From assembly GCF_026151205.1 (NCBI RefSeq), contig NC_087079.1, positions 16,300,945 through 16,364,944 of the forward strand: a stretch of 64,000 nucleotides of DNA, given 5' to 3'. Source of the stretch: Bolinopsis microptera. Its lineage: Eukaryota > Ctenophora > Tentaculata > Lobata > Bolinopsidae. This document shows, piece by piece, positions 52,202 to 63,002 of the stretch (positions within the stretch are counted from its first letter, which is position 1; every line of letters starts with the position of its first letter). Made by a program: the position numbers and the translations under genes. Below the pieces are notes generated by a model. The model made no database searches and was not told the origin of the DNA. It saw only the letters and a list, made by a program, of their open reading frames with translations.

Positions 52202-52744
52202 CTAAAAATCTAAAAGTCCGAATTTGATAAGGAAACGGCAAAAATGGCAATGGCGTACCCGAGAAATATAAAGCACTACAAAATTAATAATAAATAATTT
52301 TAAATACTTGAGATCGTCGCATGTGATAGGCATCTTGTAGCACAAGAAGTCCGCAACACCACCATAAATAGCATTAAGCAGCCTATCATGGTCCTCGTCC
52401 ATGACCATTTGCATAGTCATCGCCGCCAGCTTAGGTTGCATGTCTGCGTTAGACAAGCTAGCATCCCCGAGTAAGCCAAGTGCTACCACGCAATCATCTG
52501 AAGTCCTGGCCGAATCACAGTTGGTTATACCCTGCTCGATATGTTCGAGTATTGTAGCAGCGGTCCAAACTGCACAATCTGGATCACCTTCACGAGAGCA
52601 ATCATAGTCTTTGAGAACACTGTCAATATTGACTGCAAAGGTGGCCGCTGCCGGGGCTTTTCCTTGTAATACTCCTAAATCTTTTCCATATCCTGCCTGT
52701 GCCTGATGAGCTGCAGCAAACATTATCGCCAAAATCACAATCAT
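52202..52744 (-). CDS. small secreted six-cysteine protein, paralogue 2
   Basis: 180 aa from the Met at 52744 (MIVILAIMFAAAHQAQAG, signal peptide). The frame is open a further 33 codons upstream, but the paralogue shows that translation starts at this Met. Cysteine-bearing stretches DYDCSREGDPDCAVW, TNCD, DDCV, FLCYK and ITCDD align one-to-one with paralogue 1; similarity runs to KYLKL. After that this copy has about 24 additional residues (FVVLYISRVRHCHFC and on) in place of the GT-stop of the other, so its tail has probably drifted. Same orientation, 1.1 kb apart: a tandem duplication. The gene product is likely secreted; function unknown. Confidence 0.72.
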   Translation of the reverse strand: MIVILAIMFAAAHQAQAGYGKDLGVLQGKAPAAATFAVNIDSVLKDYDCSREGDPDCAVWTAATILEHIEQGITNCDSARTSDDCVVALGLLGDASLSNADMQPKLAAMTMQMVMDEDHDRLLNAIYGGVADFLCYKMPITCDDLKYLKLFIINFVVLYISRVRHCHFCRFLIKFGLLDF

Positions 52745-52975
52745 GTCGGGCAACTTGTTTTTCTCGCTAAGAGATTGGTCGTTAGGGTAAACTGCAAGTA
52801 TTGTACCCAGAAAAACAATCCAAAAAACAATACTATTTTCCAACCAGATTTCTCAGTTGTCATGGTAACGGACGGAATGACGACAGATTTCTCAATTATT
52901 TAATGACGAATCACCAAAAGCTTAAAGTAAGGAGTAGAATGCTAATAGCATATATAACATGAGATGATGTGCAAT

Positions 52976-53172
52976 GTGCAGACCTTATGATCATGGAATG
53001 TGGTGCCTAATGGCTAATAATGACTTAATTATTCACGAGAAAGAACTTATTATGAGATTATTGTTTGAAATACTATTGGGTCACCTAATGCGGGTTTTGA
53101 CTCAGCGGGTAATTACTCCTACCCTTTTTAACTGCGGCAGTTAAAAACCGGTCGAAGGCCGGATTACACTAG
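52976..53172 (+). mobile_element. 5'-truncated Helitron end
   Basis: Matches the last 195 bp of the Helitrons at 47.3-49.0 kb, from CAGACCTTATGATCATGGA to the CTAG end. The hairpin is slightly decayed (ACCGGTCGAAGGCCGG). Older than the tandem pair. Confidence 0.8.
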
Positions 53173-53250
53173 TATATAATATGCTTGTTGGCAATAAGGA
53201 CACCGCAGTTATTGTAATGGAAATGAAAATGAAGGCCTATGTACTGAGTA

Positions 53251-54130
53251 CCTTACGAGACATATTTATATGGTACGAAATTTGGGGATTTTTGGAAAAA
53301 ATCCCCATATTTTCGGACTACCAAAATTGTGGCCGCCATTTCAAAATCCCACACATTAATTTTTATGTAATTGGCTTAAATAGGGCTAATTTGAGGTGAA
53401 TTTGTCAAATAAGTTGTTTTACGTGTTTTGTGAGACAAGGATACGCATTTCTCAGGTAAATAGAAAGTTACTTAGTATAAAAATTACTGAATAGAAAATA
53501 CTGAGTGACGACTTGGCCGGACATCTATAACGGTGAAATGGTAACTGTAGTCCGTGAAACAGACCCAGATTCTCTCCAGCATGATAGGTATGCTTGCTTT
53601 GTAAAAAGGATAAAGGAAGGGCGTGGAGTGCTATTGGCAAGACTGATAACTGTTGGACACGTGCCATTGGAAATCAGCAAGATATGTCACTATTTTATCA
53701 ACCATGGTGGTGAGATATCTGGAACTGTCGAGGATTCAAAACCACGCCGATCGCCGATACCCTCTGGAGGGTTAGAAGTCAAACTTAGTCTCACATTCAA
53801 GAGTATGGAGACTTAATTGACAAGCTCAAACTCCTGTTGAGGGAGGCATACACCTGGGACTACACCGGTGAGCAGACTCAAGGTGAAAGAGACGACGATG
53901 AAGACGATTTAAACGAAGAGAATGATTTTTAATTAATTTAGTTTTTCACGATTTTTTCAAAAATTCCATCAAAAACTGATTTTGATTTCTCTGAAATAAT
54001 TTAGCGTGAAAATGCGACAATTTAATTTGGGGTACGAAATTTGGGGATTTCTGAAAAAAATCCCCATATTTTCGTTCCCCCATAATTCCGATCCCCAGAA
54101 TTATGATCCACATAAATATGTCTTGTAAGG
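53251..54130 (+). mobile_element. 880-bp TIR element flanked by TA, carrying a HIRAN-like frame
   Basis: The left end CCTTACGAGACATATTTATA is mirrored by CATAAATATGTCTTGTAAGG at the right, with TA at 53249-53250 and 54131-54132. Subterminal segments (GTACGAAATTTGGGGATTT and TCCCCATATTTTCG) appear at both sides. It encodes no recognisable transposase but contains the frame at 53505-53932. Confidence 0.75.
53505..53932 (+). pseudogene. HIRAN-like domain protein inside a DNA element, one frameshift
   Basis: Residues 1-103 read MVTVVRETDPDSLQHDRYAC, then VGHVPLEISKICHYFINHGG and SGGLEVKLSLTF. This fits the HIRAN arrangement: an acidic RE-D/N-D-YA segment, VGH-P-EIS, a helix, a G-I--V strand and a GGLE-strand; HIRAN domains bind single-stranded DNA ends in HLTF/Rad5-type proteins. 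The ORF stops at 53816, but after a single-base shift at about 53803 the plus strand continues YGDLIDKLKLLLREAYTWDY and an acidic tail ending at 53932, so the copy has lost its frame near the C-terminus. No helicase or transposase domain is attached. Such stand-alone HIRAN frames in repeats are likely element cargo (inference). Confidence 0.65.
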
Positions 54131-54132
54131 TA

Positions 54133-54745
54133 TGCAGTGAGTATGTAGTGACTAGTGCAGATGGTTTATCAGGATTGGGACCCTTTCATATCACCTTACG
54201 TTTAGTGTACTTTTAGTAATCCATCAGCTAGAACTAAAAATGAAACATTTTTAGAAAATGCATTTTTTCTGACACCACGATACACAACGTTTTGCGAAAA
54301 CTGTAAAATATATGCGACTGCAACATATTCGGCTGTAATAGAAGGAGAAAGATGTAGTTTCTAAATGATTCCACTAGTCTTAATCTAACTTACCCATTTT
54401 GGCCAAAAGTGATTACGTGATATATGCCAACGATCCCTAATGCTTTTCGCAACCAACTGATTATTGCTTAGGTGATATCATAATAAAAGCCTAGGTAGAT
54501 CAATTGGGTGGTAGAATGTAAATATATGGATCGAAAAGAGCCATCTATGATCTATCTATCTATTTCTACCATCCAATTGATTTTGCAATTGCAACTATGA
54601 CCAGAATTAAGTTGTACCTGAGTGGATGACCGACAACTTCGCCCAATTTGACCCAGTTCCCACACAGTTAACAGGGCACTATATCAGCTTAAATCTCAAA
54701 ACAATATATCCATCCAAATTGACAAAACTCAACAAATACGGTGTC
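54133..54745. other. intergenic DNA with a small fold-back
   Basis: 54500-54582 holds an imperfect inverted repeat (ATCAATTGGGTGGTAGAA against TTCTACCATCCAATTGAT) with a (ATCT)n loop. No gene seen. Confidence 0.55.
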
Positions 54746-54746
54746 A

Positions 54747-55180
54747 TACGTTGTATGACCCACCTGTATCGTTGAAACTCTACAGTGAAACGACAGTGGG
54801 GGTCAAGACGTGATACAACAAATACGGTGTCTCAGCACTAAGAACACAAGTTAACTCATATAGATAGAATTAAAAAACACTTTATTAAAATCATTTTGGA
54901 CGCTGATTCCAAATCACTCCCTATATGACGTAGGGTAAAAATGCTTCCCTGGAGAGTTATGGGCAACAAAACTTTTTGGTCACGTACGTGACAGGCTAGT
55001 AAAACACGAATTTGATTATTTAGGACTCGGGTTAGGGTTAGGGTTGCAACCGGTTGTGGTTAGGGTTATTCATAGCTTTGGGTTTATGGTTAAGGTTAGG
55101 GTTGGGATTAGGGTTTATGTAAAACCGTTTTGTTCGACTGCAAAACCATAAAAACCAATGTCATGTGATAATTTTTGGCC
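54747..55180. repeat. R4 copy followed by R2-type repeat with TTAGGG tract
   Basis: 54747-54815 matches R4 (GTCATACGTTGTATGACC). 54896-54960 is an R2-type end (GGACGCTGATTCC, ATGACGTAGGGTAAAAATG). 55020-55110 carries GGTTAGGGTTAGGGTT, and 55120-55180 the AAAACCGTTTTG / CTGCAAAACCATAAAAACC end seen at 25355-25390. Confidence 0.6.
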
Positions 55181-55228
55181 GAGTGAATAAGTAAGACTAA
55201 GAGCCGAACGAAAGTCAAAAACTTAAAA

Positions 55229-58215
55229 TAAAGATGTTCGTCTGTCGAACTTGGTACAGAGTAGTAGCAGGATATTGATTTACTTGAAGATTACACCCGC
55301 CGCGCCCCATGGTTTACAAACATATTGATATAAGAAGTAGGGACGGTGACAACACTATAGCCTGCACAAAAGAGATCATCGACAACTATTGTTATTAAAA
55401 AGTAGCACAATATCTTATCGAGCTCACGTTATATAAAATCTCTGATAGTTAAACTCAGCATCACTACGAAATGACCATGTTCCGCACTACCCCTCCTCTC
55501 ATTAGACTGGAACGATAACAAGTTGTGTCAGCTATGTTGGAATGCAGTATTGTAACAATAGTTCATAGCTAATATAATATAAGTTGCCTCATTCCTGGGG
55601 CAGGAAGACTGGGGCAGGAATTTGAGCCAAATTGACGATCAACAATCCATTGTTACAACAACATGACATTGCATTTCAACATAGCTGACATTGCTGAACC
55701 AACGTCAATAATCTTAAAAGTGACCGGTGACGGTAAGTGACCCGATGAGCCCCACTTCTTGTCAAATTATTTTTTGGATTACGACCCAATCATGAAGTAA
55801 AAAGTATAAGCTGCAGTTTAACGGCAAAATAAAGCTAATTTTATGCTTGCCAGCATTGTGATAAATTTTTCGGTTTCTTCTTTGTTGGTCAACTACTATC
55901 ACGAAGGCAAGTGTATAAGCAAAATGTAATAGGATGACGTGACCCCCCCCCCCCCCCCCCCCCCCCCCCCCGTAACTCGTACTCTGTTTTAAATATTTGG
56001 TACATTGTTCGCTCGGTATGTTGTTCAATATAATACATTACGGGGTCATGAAGTAATCACTGTGGATTAGTCAGCCCACCACATACTGCCAGGTCCGAGG
56101 GCGTACTCCCAAATGTGAACCACACAGATGACAGAAGGGGATGTTAAACAGGCAGATAGACACGACGCAATTTGATGTTGTAAAACGGTTAAAAAAACAA
56201 ATAATTTGAGGACAACATGACACTCCAAAACTTTGAACATAACACGAGGAAATATGGACAGAACTGAACAAGAACAAAAACCACATTCAAAGACTGAGGA
56301 ATCAGGAGGACTCTGCAACCCAGGAATAAACTACTTAGCTATGATCGCTCAATAATCGGTTTGGTATCGACGCTACATACTTTGATTTTCCGACTTTAAA
56401 GCTGACTTAAGAAACCAGGGAATTAGTTTTACCTTCCTAAAATTAAATCGTTGATTTTACTTTTATATCACTTTCTTTTTTTTTCTTTCTTCAAAACATT
56501 CCAGTACTTTGTGCACTCCACGTGTCACAACCTAACCAATAAGAGCGACTGCACGACTTCCCGTCACCCCTCTGTTTCTAACTTGTTTGCACGTTTTTTA
56601 GACTCAATGACATCCACTGATCCAGTTAAGGGGGGGGGGGGTTCAGTGTTCACCCTGATTTTTTTTGTGAAACTTGTTTTCGAGATAGCAGTTGACCAAC
56701 AAACTAGGACCGGTGACCGAACTTTTGAGGGGGTTCCGGACCCCAACCGCCAAACGGTGCCCGCGGGGCAGCCACGCCCATATTTTGTCCAAATTAGGCC
56801 CAATTTAGCCAAATATCCTGAACATGCCCAAAACCCAGATTTTAGGTGCTTTACTTGTAGCTAGTGGTCCCCTGAACCCGTATATGAATTTTCATCAAGA
56901 TTGGACAAAAATTGGCTGAGTTATGAGCCAAAAACCATATGACCATATTTGGGCATACGCACCAATTTTGATCGATTTTGGCCCATAAATTGATCAAATG
57001 TCAATATTTTTGAATGAAACCAACTTTATATGGAAGGTAAGCCTACATTACACCTTCTCTATGATTATTAGCTCAATATCTACCTAACTGTGGATTTTGT
57101 GTTCAAATAATCGCAAAAAATGAACAAAATTGCCCATATCTCAGTTCGCGATATTTGCAAAACTGACTTCGCTCAAAACAATAGAACTCAATAGGGTTTC
57201 AATATTTTTACATGAAATTTTCAGAATCAACGTAGAATCGCATTTCGACCTTAAGTTTTGGGACAGAATTTTGAGTTAGGCCTTTAAAAAATTTTGGCGG
57301 CCAAATTCTGAAAAATGCCCGGCAAATTTTGGAATTTGGCCGCCAAATTTTTTAAAAGGCCTAACTCAAAATTCTGTCCCAAAACTTAAGGTCGAAATGC
57401 GATTCTACGTTGATTCTGAAAATTTCATGTAAAAATATAGAGAACATAGAGAAGGTGTAATGTAGGCTTACCTTCCATATAAAGTTGGTTTCATTCAAAA
57501 ATATTGACATTTGATCAATTTATGGGCCAAAATCGATCAAAATTGGTGCGTATGCCCAAATATGGTCATATGGTTTTTGGCTCATAACTCAGCCAATTTT
57601 TGTCCAATCTTGATGAAAATTCATATACGGGTTCAGGGGACCACTAGCTACAAGTAAAGCACCTAAAATCTGGGTTTTGGGCATGTTCAGGATATTTGGC
57701 TAAATTGGGCCTAATTTGGACAAAATATGGGCGTGGCTGCCCCGCGGGCACCGTTTGGCGGTTGGGGTCCGGAACCCCCTCAAAAGTTCGGTCACCGGTC
57801 CTAGTTTGTTGGTCAACTGCTATCTCGAAAACAAGTTTCACAAAAAAATCAGGGTGAACCCCCCCCCCCCCCCCCCCCCCTTAAATTCCCAACCTAGACA
57901 TCTGAATCAGATTACGATTATATCTTTATATATATTTCCGGGAACCGACACTTATAAGCCCCTCTGTCTAGGAAGCTTGGGACTTATTGATTTAATTCCA
58001 CCTAATCATGATCCCTCCATTTACTGCGCTCTGATCTGATCTACCCCTATACTCGCATTTTTTGATAACATTTACTTCTAGATTGAATGAGAATAGACCA
58101 TGCTGACCCACCAGATGAATTACTTCTAGATTCTTCGCATTTTTTATTTACATGATAAATATTTGTCTCTACTAGTAGTAGTACTACTACTAGTAAAAAA
58201 GCAAGTCTTTCAAAA
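55229..58215. repeat. segmental duplication, copy 2
   Basis: Paralogue of 45266-47337 plus 48986-49207, interrupted by the palindromic element at 56630-57880. It lacks the Helitrons. It includes a C-run insertion (55860-55973) like copy 1. Frames such as 56067-56318 are the same repeat frames as at 46.2 kb. Confidence 0.85.
56630..57880. mobile_element. 1251-bp palindromic element with G-run ends, flanked by TTAA
   Basis: 12 G at the left and 22 C at the right, inside TTAA at 56626-56629 and 57881-57884. The two arms mirror each other over about 550 bp (GTGAAACTTGTTTTCGAGAT, ACCGGTGACCGAACTTTTGA, CCGCGGGGCAGCCACGCCCA) around a centre near 57320. The left arm has an extra 150 bp or so (about 57065-57215). 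TTAA duplication is the habit of piggyBac and Kolobok elements. The uninterrupted site is kept at 47172-47175 (CCAGTTATATTCCC). The ORFs 56451-56864 and 57644-57841 are the same arm sequence read twice. Confidence 0.85.
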
Positions 58216-58356
58216 GCTTAATATTAGGGTAACATACGTTCCATATAACAGGAACCTGATCAGGCATGATGACAAAACAGTAGAAAATAATATTAATTTA
58301 TCTTGCCTTAATCCTTATTAATAATAATATTGGGGTCTTAAAGTACTATTTTACAG

Positions 58357-58735
58357 TCAAATTTATGTTTTCTAAAACCATTTCTCTCTCAGGAGAAGGA
58401 AACCGTTGGTCTACTGTTTTGAAGAGAACTGGTACACTACTGTTCTTAGGAGAAGAAAACCGTTGGTCTACTGTTTTGAAGAAAACTGGTGCACTTCTGC
58501 TCCCCGGAGAAGAAAACTGATGCTCTAATATTTTCAAAAGAAAGGAAGTGGTACTTTAGCAAGATTACTGGTAAACAGTAATAAAAGTCGACAATTAGTA
58601 TTTGCGAAATTTGGAAAACATTTTGGCTTTGGCCTTCAGCAGAAAAATTATCGGTTTTATCGGTTTTATCTAGATAAAACCTAAATCTTTATCTGTTTAT
58701 CTAGATAAAAGATTTCATACCGATAATGGATAGCC
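58357..58735 (-). repeat. R7 repeat, inverted copy
   Basis: Reverse complement of parts of 1385-2400: two units of the 57-bp array, CGACAATTAGT, CTTTGGCCTTCAGCAGAAAA, then the TTTATCTAGATAAA segment and ATACCGATAATGGATA. The order shows what the element looked like without the GC-rich stretch present at 1515-1830. Confidence 0.75.
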
Positions 58736-58737
58736 TA

Positions 58738-58985
58738 ATAAGAAGTAGGGACGGTTCACGGTGACAACACTATAGCCTGCACAAAAGAGATCATCGACGA
58801 CTGTCGACTATTGTTATTAAAACGTAGCACAACATCTTATCGAGCTCACGTTATATAAAATCTCTGACAGTTAAACTCAGCATCACTACGAAATGACCAT
58901 GTTGAGTTCCCCCTCCTCTCATTAGACTGGAACGATAAAAAGTTGTGTCAGCTATGTTGGAATGCAGTATTGTAACAATAGTTAA
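58738..58985. repeat. fragment of the duplicated segment
   Basis: Matches 45389-45606 (AAGAAGTAGGGACGGT to ACAATAGTTAAT), cut at its right by the repeat starting at 58986. Confidence 0.75.
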
Positions 58986-59835
58986 TCACAATGCTGGCAA
59001 GCATTACCGTCGCCCTTATATTCACAATACTATTTACCCCCTATACTAGTATATCCCCTTTATTGTTTTCCAGGCATTAAGACTCATCGAAAGTAGTTCA
59101 GCAGGCATTTTTAAGTTCAAAACATTCTAATTCAATGTTAAAGATGACAGGAATAAGAAATAGTTATGTGGAGGTTTTTAAGAAATTTGCGCAAAATACG
59201 CGCCAGCATGTTATACGAAATTAGGTAAAAAACCCAAAATCGCCATATTCAGGTGCCTTAAAAACCATGTTAAAATTGAGTTAGAGATATGAAACTTTGC
59301 AGGGCGTCTAGACCTTGTCCAAATCGACTGTAAAAAAAATTTCATGTTTCAGGAGTATCGGGAAGTGGGTTTTCTGGAACCCCTGTTTTACAACAGATTG
59401 TCGTGAAGTATCACAATGCTGGCAAGCATGACCGTCGCCCTTATATTCACAATACTATTTACCCCCTTTACTATTTACCCACCTTTACTATTTACCCCCT
59501 CTACTATTTACCCCCTTTACTATTTACCCCCCTTACTGCTTACCCCCATTCTAATTCGATGTTAAAGATGACAGGAATAAGAAATAGTTATTTGGAGATT
59601 TTCAAGAAATTTGTGCAAAATACGCGCCAGCATGTTATACGAAATTAGGTAAAAAACCCAAAATCGCCATATTCAGGTGCCTTAAAAACCACGTTAAAAA
59701 TGAGTAAAAGATCTGAAACTTTGCAGGGTGTCTAGACGTTGACCAAATCGAGTGTAAATGAAATTTCAAGTTTCAGGAGTATTGGGAAGTGGGTTTCCTG
59801 GAACCCCTGTTTTACAACAGATTGTCGTGAAGTAT
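58986..59835 (+). repeat. two tandem copies of a 425-bp repeat (E)
   Basis: 58986-59410 and 59411-59835 share CACAATGCTGGCAAGCAT, CGTCGCCCTTATATTCACAA, a CTATTTACCCCC tract, AAATACGCGCCAGCATGTTA and GGAACCCCTGTTTTACAACA. The second has an expanded CTATTTACCCCC microrepeat (59452-59545) and lacks the GGCATTAAGACTCATCG part. A third, inverted copy is at 61203-61625. The end word ATGCTTGCCAGCATTGTGAT also occurs at 45970, 49345 and 55842. Confidence 0.8.
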
Positions 59836-59845
59836 AGTATAGTGG

Positions 59846-60176
59846 TATTTGACCAAAACCCATAATCATGGGTAGAGTGAACCGCTGCCAGTGTCTCTCT
59901 TTTCCAAACAAAAGAAAATGATATTAATTTGAGGAACCGTCCGCAAATGCAAATTGATACCGAGAATGAAATCGGTCGCTCGCTTTTCCCATTCAATAAG
60001 CTTTATTACAATACGTAAGCCGTGAATGAATGGGAAAAGCGAGCGACCGATTTCATTCTCGGTATCAATTTGCATTTGCGGACGGTTCCTCAAATTAATA
60101 TCATTTTCTTTTGTTTGGAAAAGAGAGACACTGGCAGCGGTTCACTCTACCCATGATTATGGGTTTTGGTCAAATA
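59846..60176. repeat. long hairpin P1 (stem about 150 bp)
   Basis: TATTTGACCAAAACCCATAA at the left mirrors TTATGGGTTTTGGTCAAATA at the right. The stem includes CCGCTGCCAGTGTCTCTC and GAATGAAATCGGTCGCTCGC, and the loop is near 60005. The ORFs on this hairpin mirror each other. Confidence 0.9.
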
Positions 60177-61163
60177 TCATCTCTTTTTGATTATAATGTC
60201 AGGATAATTTACACAGTCGAAACTTAATAAGGAGGTAATTTCAACGATTTCGAAATTTTACCTTTGAAAACGTTTCCTTGTGTTTAGGTAGGCATATCTG
60301 TCAATAACAGACTGAATATAGCACTTTTTACTCATTCAAGTTGGCATTAAATTCATATATAATGCCATTTTAATATCGTGGGAAAGCAAAATATATTCGA
60401 AATCACGAATGAGCAAAATTCTCACCTTTCGCACGTGCAAACTTTGAGCGGACGTTGCGTGCGCATAAAATATTGAATCACCATAAATTTTTGCATAGTG
60501 TTATTTAATATATAGTTTGATAAGCATGAAAAGTCTCAGAAGATTTCAAAAAGAACTTGGATCACAACGGGACTCCAAAGTTGGTAAAAATCGTGAAAAT
60601 AACAATTTTTAGTGATTTTAGCTATTTTAAATGAATTTGGGCGTGTCCCCACGTGTGCAACTTTTCGATTTTCAACTTTAAAACTAGCCTATAACACAAT
60701 TTAGACCTTTAGGAAGCAAAATTGAGCTCCACAACCCAAGGGATGGCCCAACACCAGAGAATACTAATTCACAACTTTTGTGTTTTTATAAAATTATTCT
60801 TCAAAAAAGCACAAACTTCAATAGCGAATATCTTTATGAAGGAGCAAGGTAGGAAAACTTTCCGGTAGATTTTCAGAATGCTTGAACAATTATCTAAGGT
60901 GAAAATGTCCTCAGATTTTGAATAAAATTACTCCTTAATGCTTTAAAATCGATTTGAAAAGTTGTTATTTTGTCAAAAATCAAGTTTTAAAAACACTTAA
61001 ATTGATGACGTCATCAAGTGATGATGATGACGATAAATTATTTTTGATATAATGTAAACTAAAGTATAAACAATTATCTTTAAAACCTGTTGTTCGAAAT
61101 GACTGTATCTTTTATACTTTTGAATCTACGGACACTTAAATGTAGGCTACAATTTACTGCAAA
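60177..61163 (+). mobile_element. unit U, copy 1, attached to hairpin P1
   Basis: Runs from ATCTCTTTTTGATTATAATG to TGCAAAAGCGTCTA and is followed by TA-rich DNA. It contains AAACTTTGAGCGGACGTTGC, CACGTGTGCAACTTTTCG and the palindrome TTGATGACGTCATCAA (61002-61017). It matches 61627-62642 and 63003-63984 in inverse orientation. Together with P1 it makes a unit of about 1.32 kb. No coding frame. Confidence 0.8.
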
Positions 61164-61202
61164 AGCGTCTATACATATATACATATATATATACATATAT
61201 AG

Positions 61203-61625
61203 CTTCACGACAATCTGTTGTAAAACAGGGGTTCCAGAAAACCCACTTCCCGATACTCCTGCAACATGAAATTTTTTTACAGTCGATTTGGACAAGGTCT
61301 AGACGCTCTGCAAAGTTTCAGATCTCTAACTCAATTTTAACATGGTTTTTAAGGCACCTGAATATGGCGATTTTGGGTTTTTTACCTAATTTCGTATAAC
61401 ATGCTGGCGCGTATTTTGCGCAAATTTCTTAAAAACCTCCACATAACTATTTCTTATTCCTGTCATCTTTAACATTGAATTAGAATGTTTTGAACTTAAA
61501 TATACCTGCTGAACTACTTTCGATGAGTCTTAATGCCTGGAAAACAATAAAGGGGATATAATAGTATAGGGGGTACATAGTGTTGTGAATATAAGGGCAA
61601 CGGTTATGCTTGCCAGCATTGTGAT
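61203..61625 (-). repeat. third copy of repeat E, inverted
   Basis: Reverse complement of 58986-59410, from CTTCACGACAATCTGTTGTA to TTGCCAGCATTGTGATA. It sits between two oppositely oriented U units. Confidence 0.85.
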
Positions 61626-61626
61626 A

Positions 61627-62975
61627 GACGCTTTTTGCAGTCAATTGTAGCCTACATTTAAGTGTCCGTAGATTCGAAAGTATAAACGATACAGTCATCT
61701 CGAACCACAGGTTTTGAAGATAATCGTTTAAGCTTTAGTTTACATTGTATTGAAAAATAATTTAACTTCATCATCATCACTTGATGACGTCATCAAGTTA
61801 AGTGTTTTTAAAACTTGACTTTTGACAAAGTAACAACTTTTCAAATCGATTTTACACTATTAAGAAGTAATTTTATTCAAAATCTGAGGACATTTTCATC
61901 TTAGATAATTGTTCAAGCATTCCGAAAATCTACCGGAAAATGTTTCTACCTTGCTCCTTCATAAAGATATTTGCTATTGAAGCTAGTGCTTTTTTGAAGA
62001 ATAATTTTATAAAAACACAAAAGTTGTGAATTAGTATTCTCTGGTGTTGGGCCATCTCTTGGGTGGTGGAGCTCAATTTTGCTTCTTAAAGGTCTAAATT
62101 GTGTTATAGGCTAGTTTTAAAGTTGAAAATTGAAAAGTTGCACACGTGGGGACACGCCCAAATTGATAGAAAATTGCTAAAATCACTGAAAATTGTTATT
62201 TTCACGATTTTTATCAGCTTTGGAGTCCCGTTGTGATGCGAGTTCTTGCTAAAATATTCTGAAACTTTGCACACTTATTAAAATACATAAGAAATACGAA
62301 AATTCAAAATTTTACGTTGATTGGATATTGGATGCGCACGCAACGTCCGCTCAAAGTTTGCAAAAAGTGAGAACTTCACTCTCTTTATTTCGATTAGATT
62401 TAGTTCCTGCTTTAACAGTAACATGACAGTTAAATGACATTATATTTGAGTTTAGTGCCAACTTGATAGATTATATAGTTGCATATTCAATCAGTGATCG
62501 AAAGATATGCTTACCTAAACACAAGGAAATGTTTTTAAAGGAAAAATTTCGAAATTGTTGAAACTTCCTCCTTATTAATGAAGATATCAGTTTATATTTC
62601 GACTTTATAAAATACTCTGACATTACAATCAAAAAGAGATGATATTTGACCAAAACCCATAATCATGGGTAGAGTGGACCGCTGCCAGTGTCTCTCTTTC
62701 CAAAACAAAAGGAAATGATATTAATTTGACTGACCGTTCTCAAATGCAAATTCATACCGAGAATGAAATCGGTCGCTCGCTTTTCCCATTCATTCACGGC
62801 TTACGAATTGTAATAAAGCTTATTGAATATAGGAAAAGCGAGCGACCGATTTCATTCTCGGTATGAATTTGCATTTGAGAACGGTCAGTCAAATTAATAT
62901 CATTTCCTTTTGTTTTGGAAAGAGAGACACTGGCAGCGGTCCACTCTACCCATGATTATGGGTTTTGGTCAAATA
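61627..62975 (-). mobile_element. unit U with hairpin P2, second copy of the array
   Basis: Starts AGACGCTTTTTGCAGTCAAT and reaches hairpin P2 (62643-62975), which mirrors TATTTGACCAAAACCC around a loop near 62815. P2 differs from P1 by scattered substitutions that are matched in both arms (CTGACCGTTCTCAAATG with CATTTGAGAACGGTCAG). So each hairpin keeps its own arm identity. It is followed by a (TA)n tract. Confidence 0.85.
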
Positions 62976-63002
62976 TATATATACTATATATATATATATA
63001 TA

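Noticed and set aside
56451-57841. Two ORFs with the same protein (VFEIAVDQQTRTGDRTFEGV) on opposite strands
   Set aside because: They are the two arms of one palindrome read from each side, not two genes.
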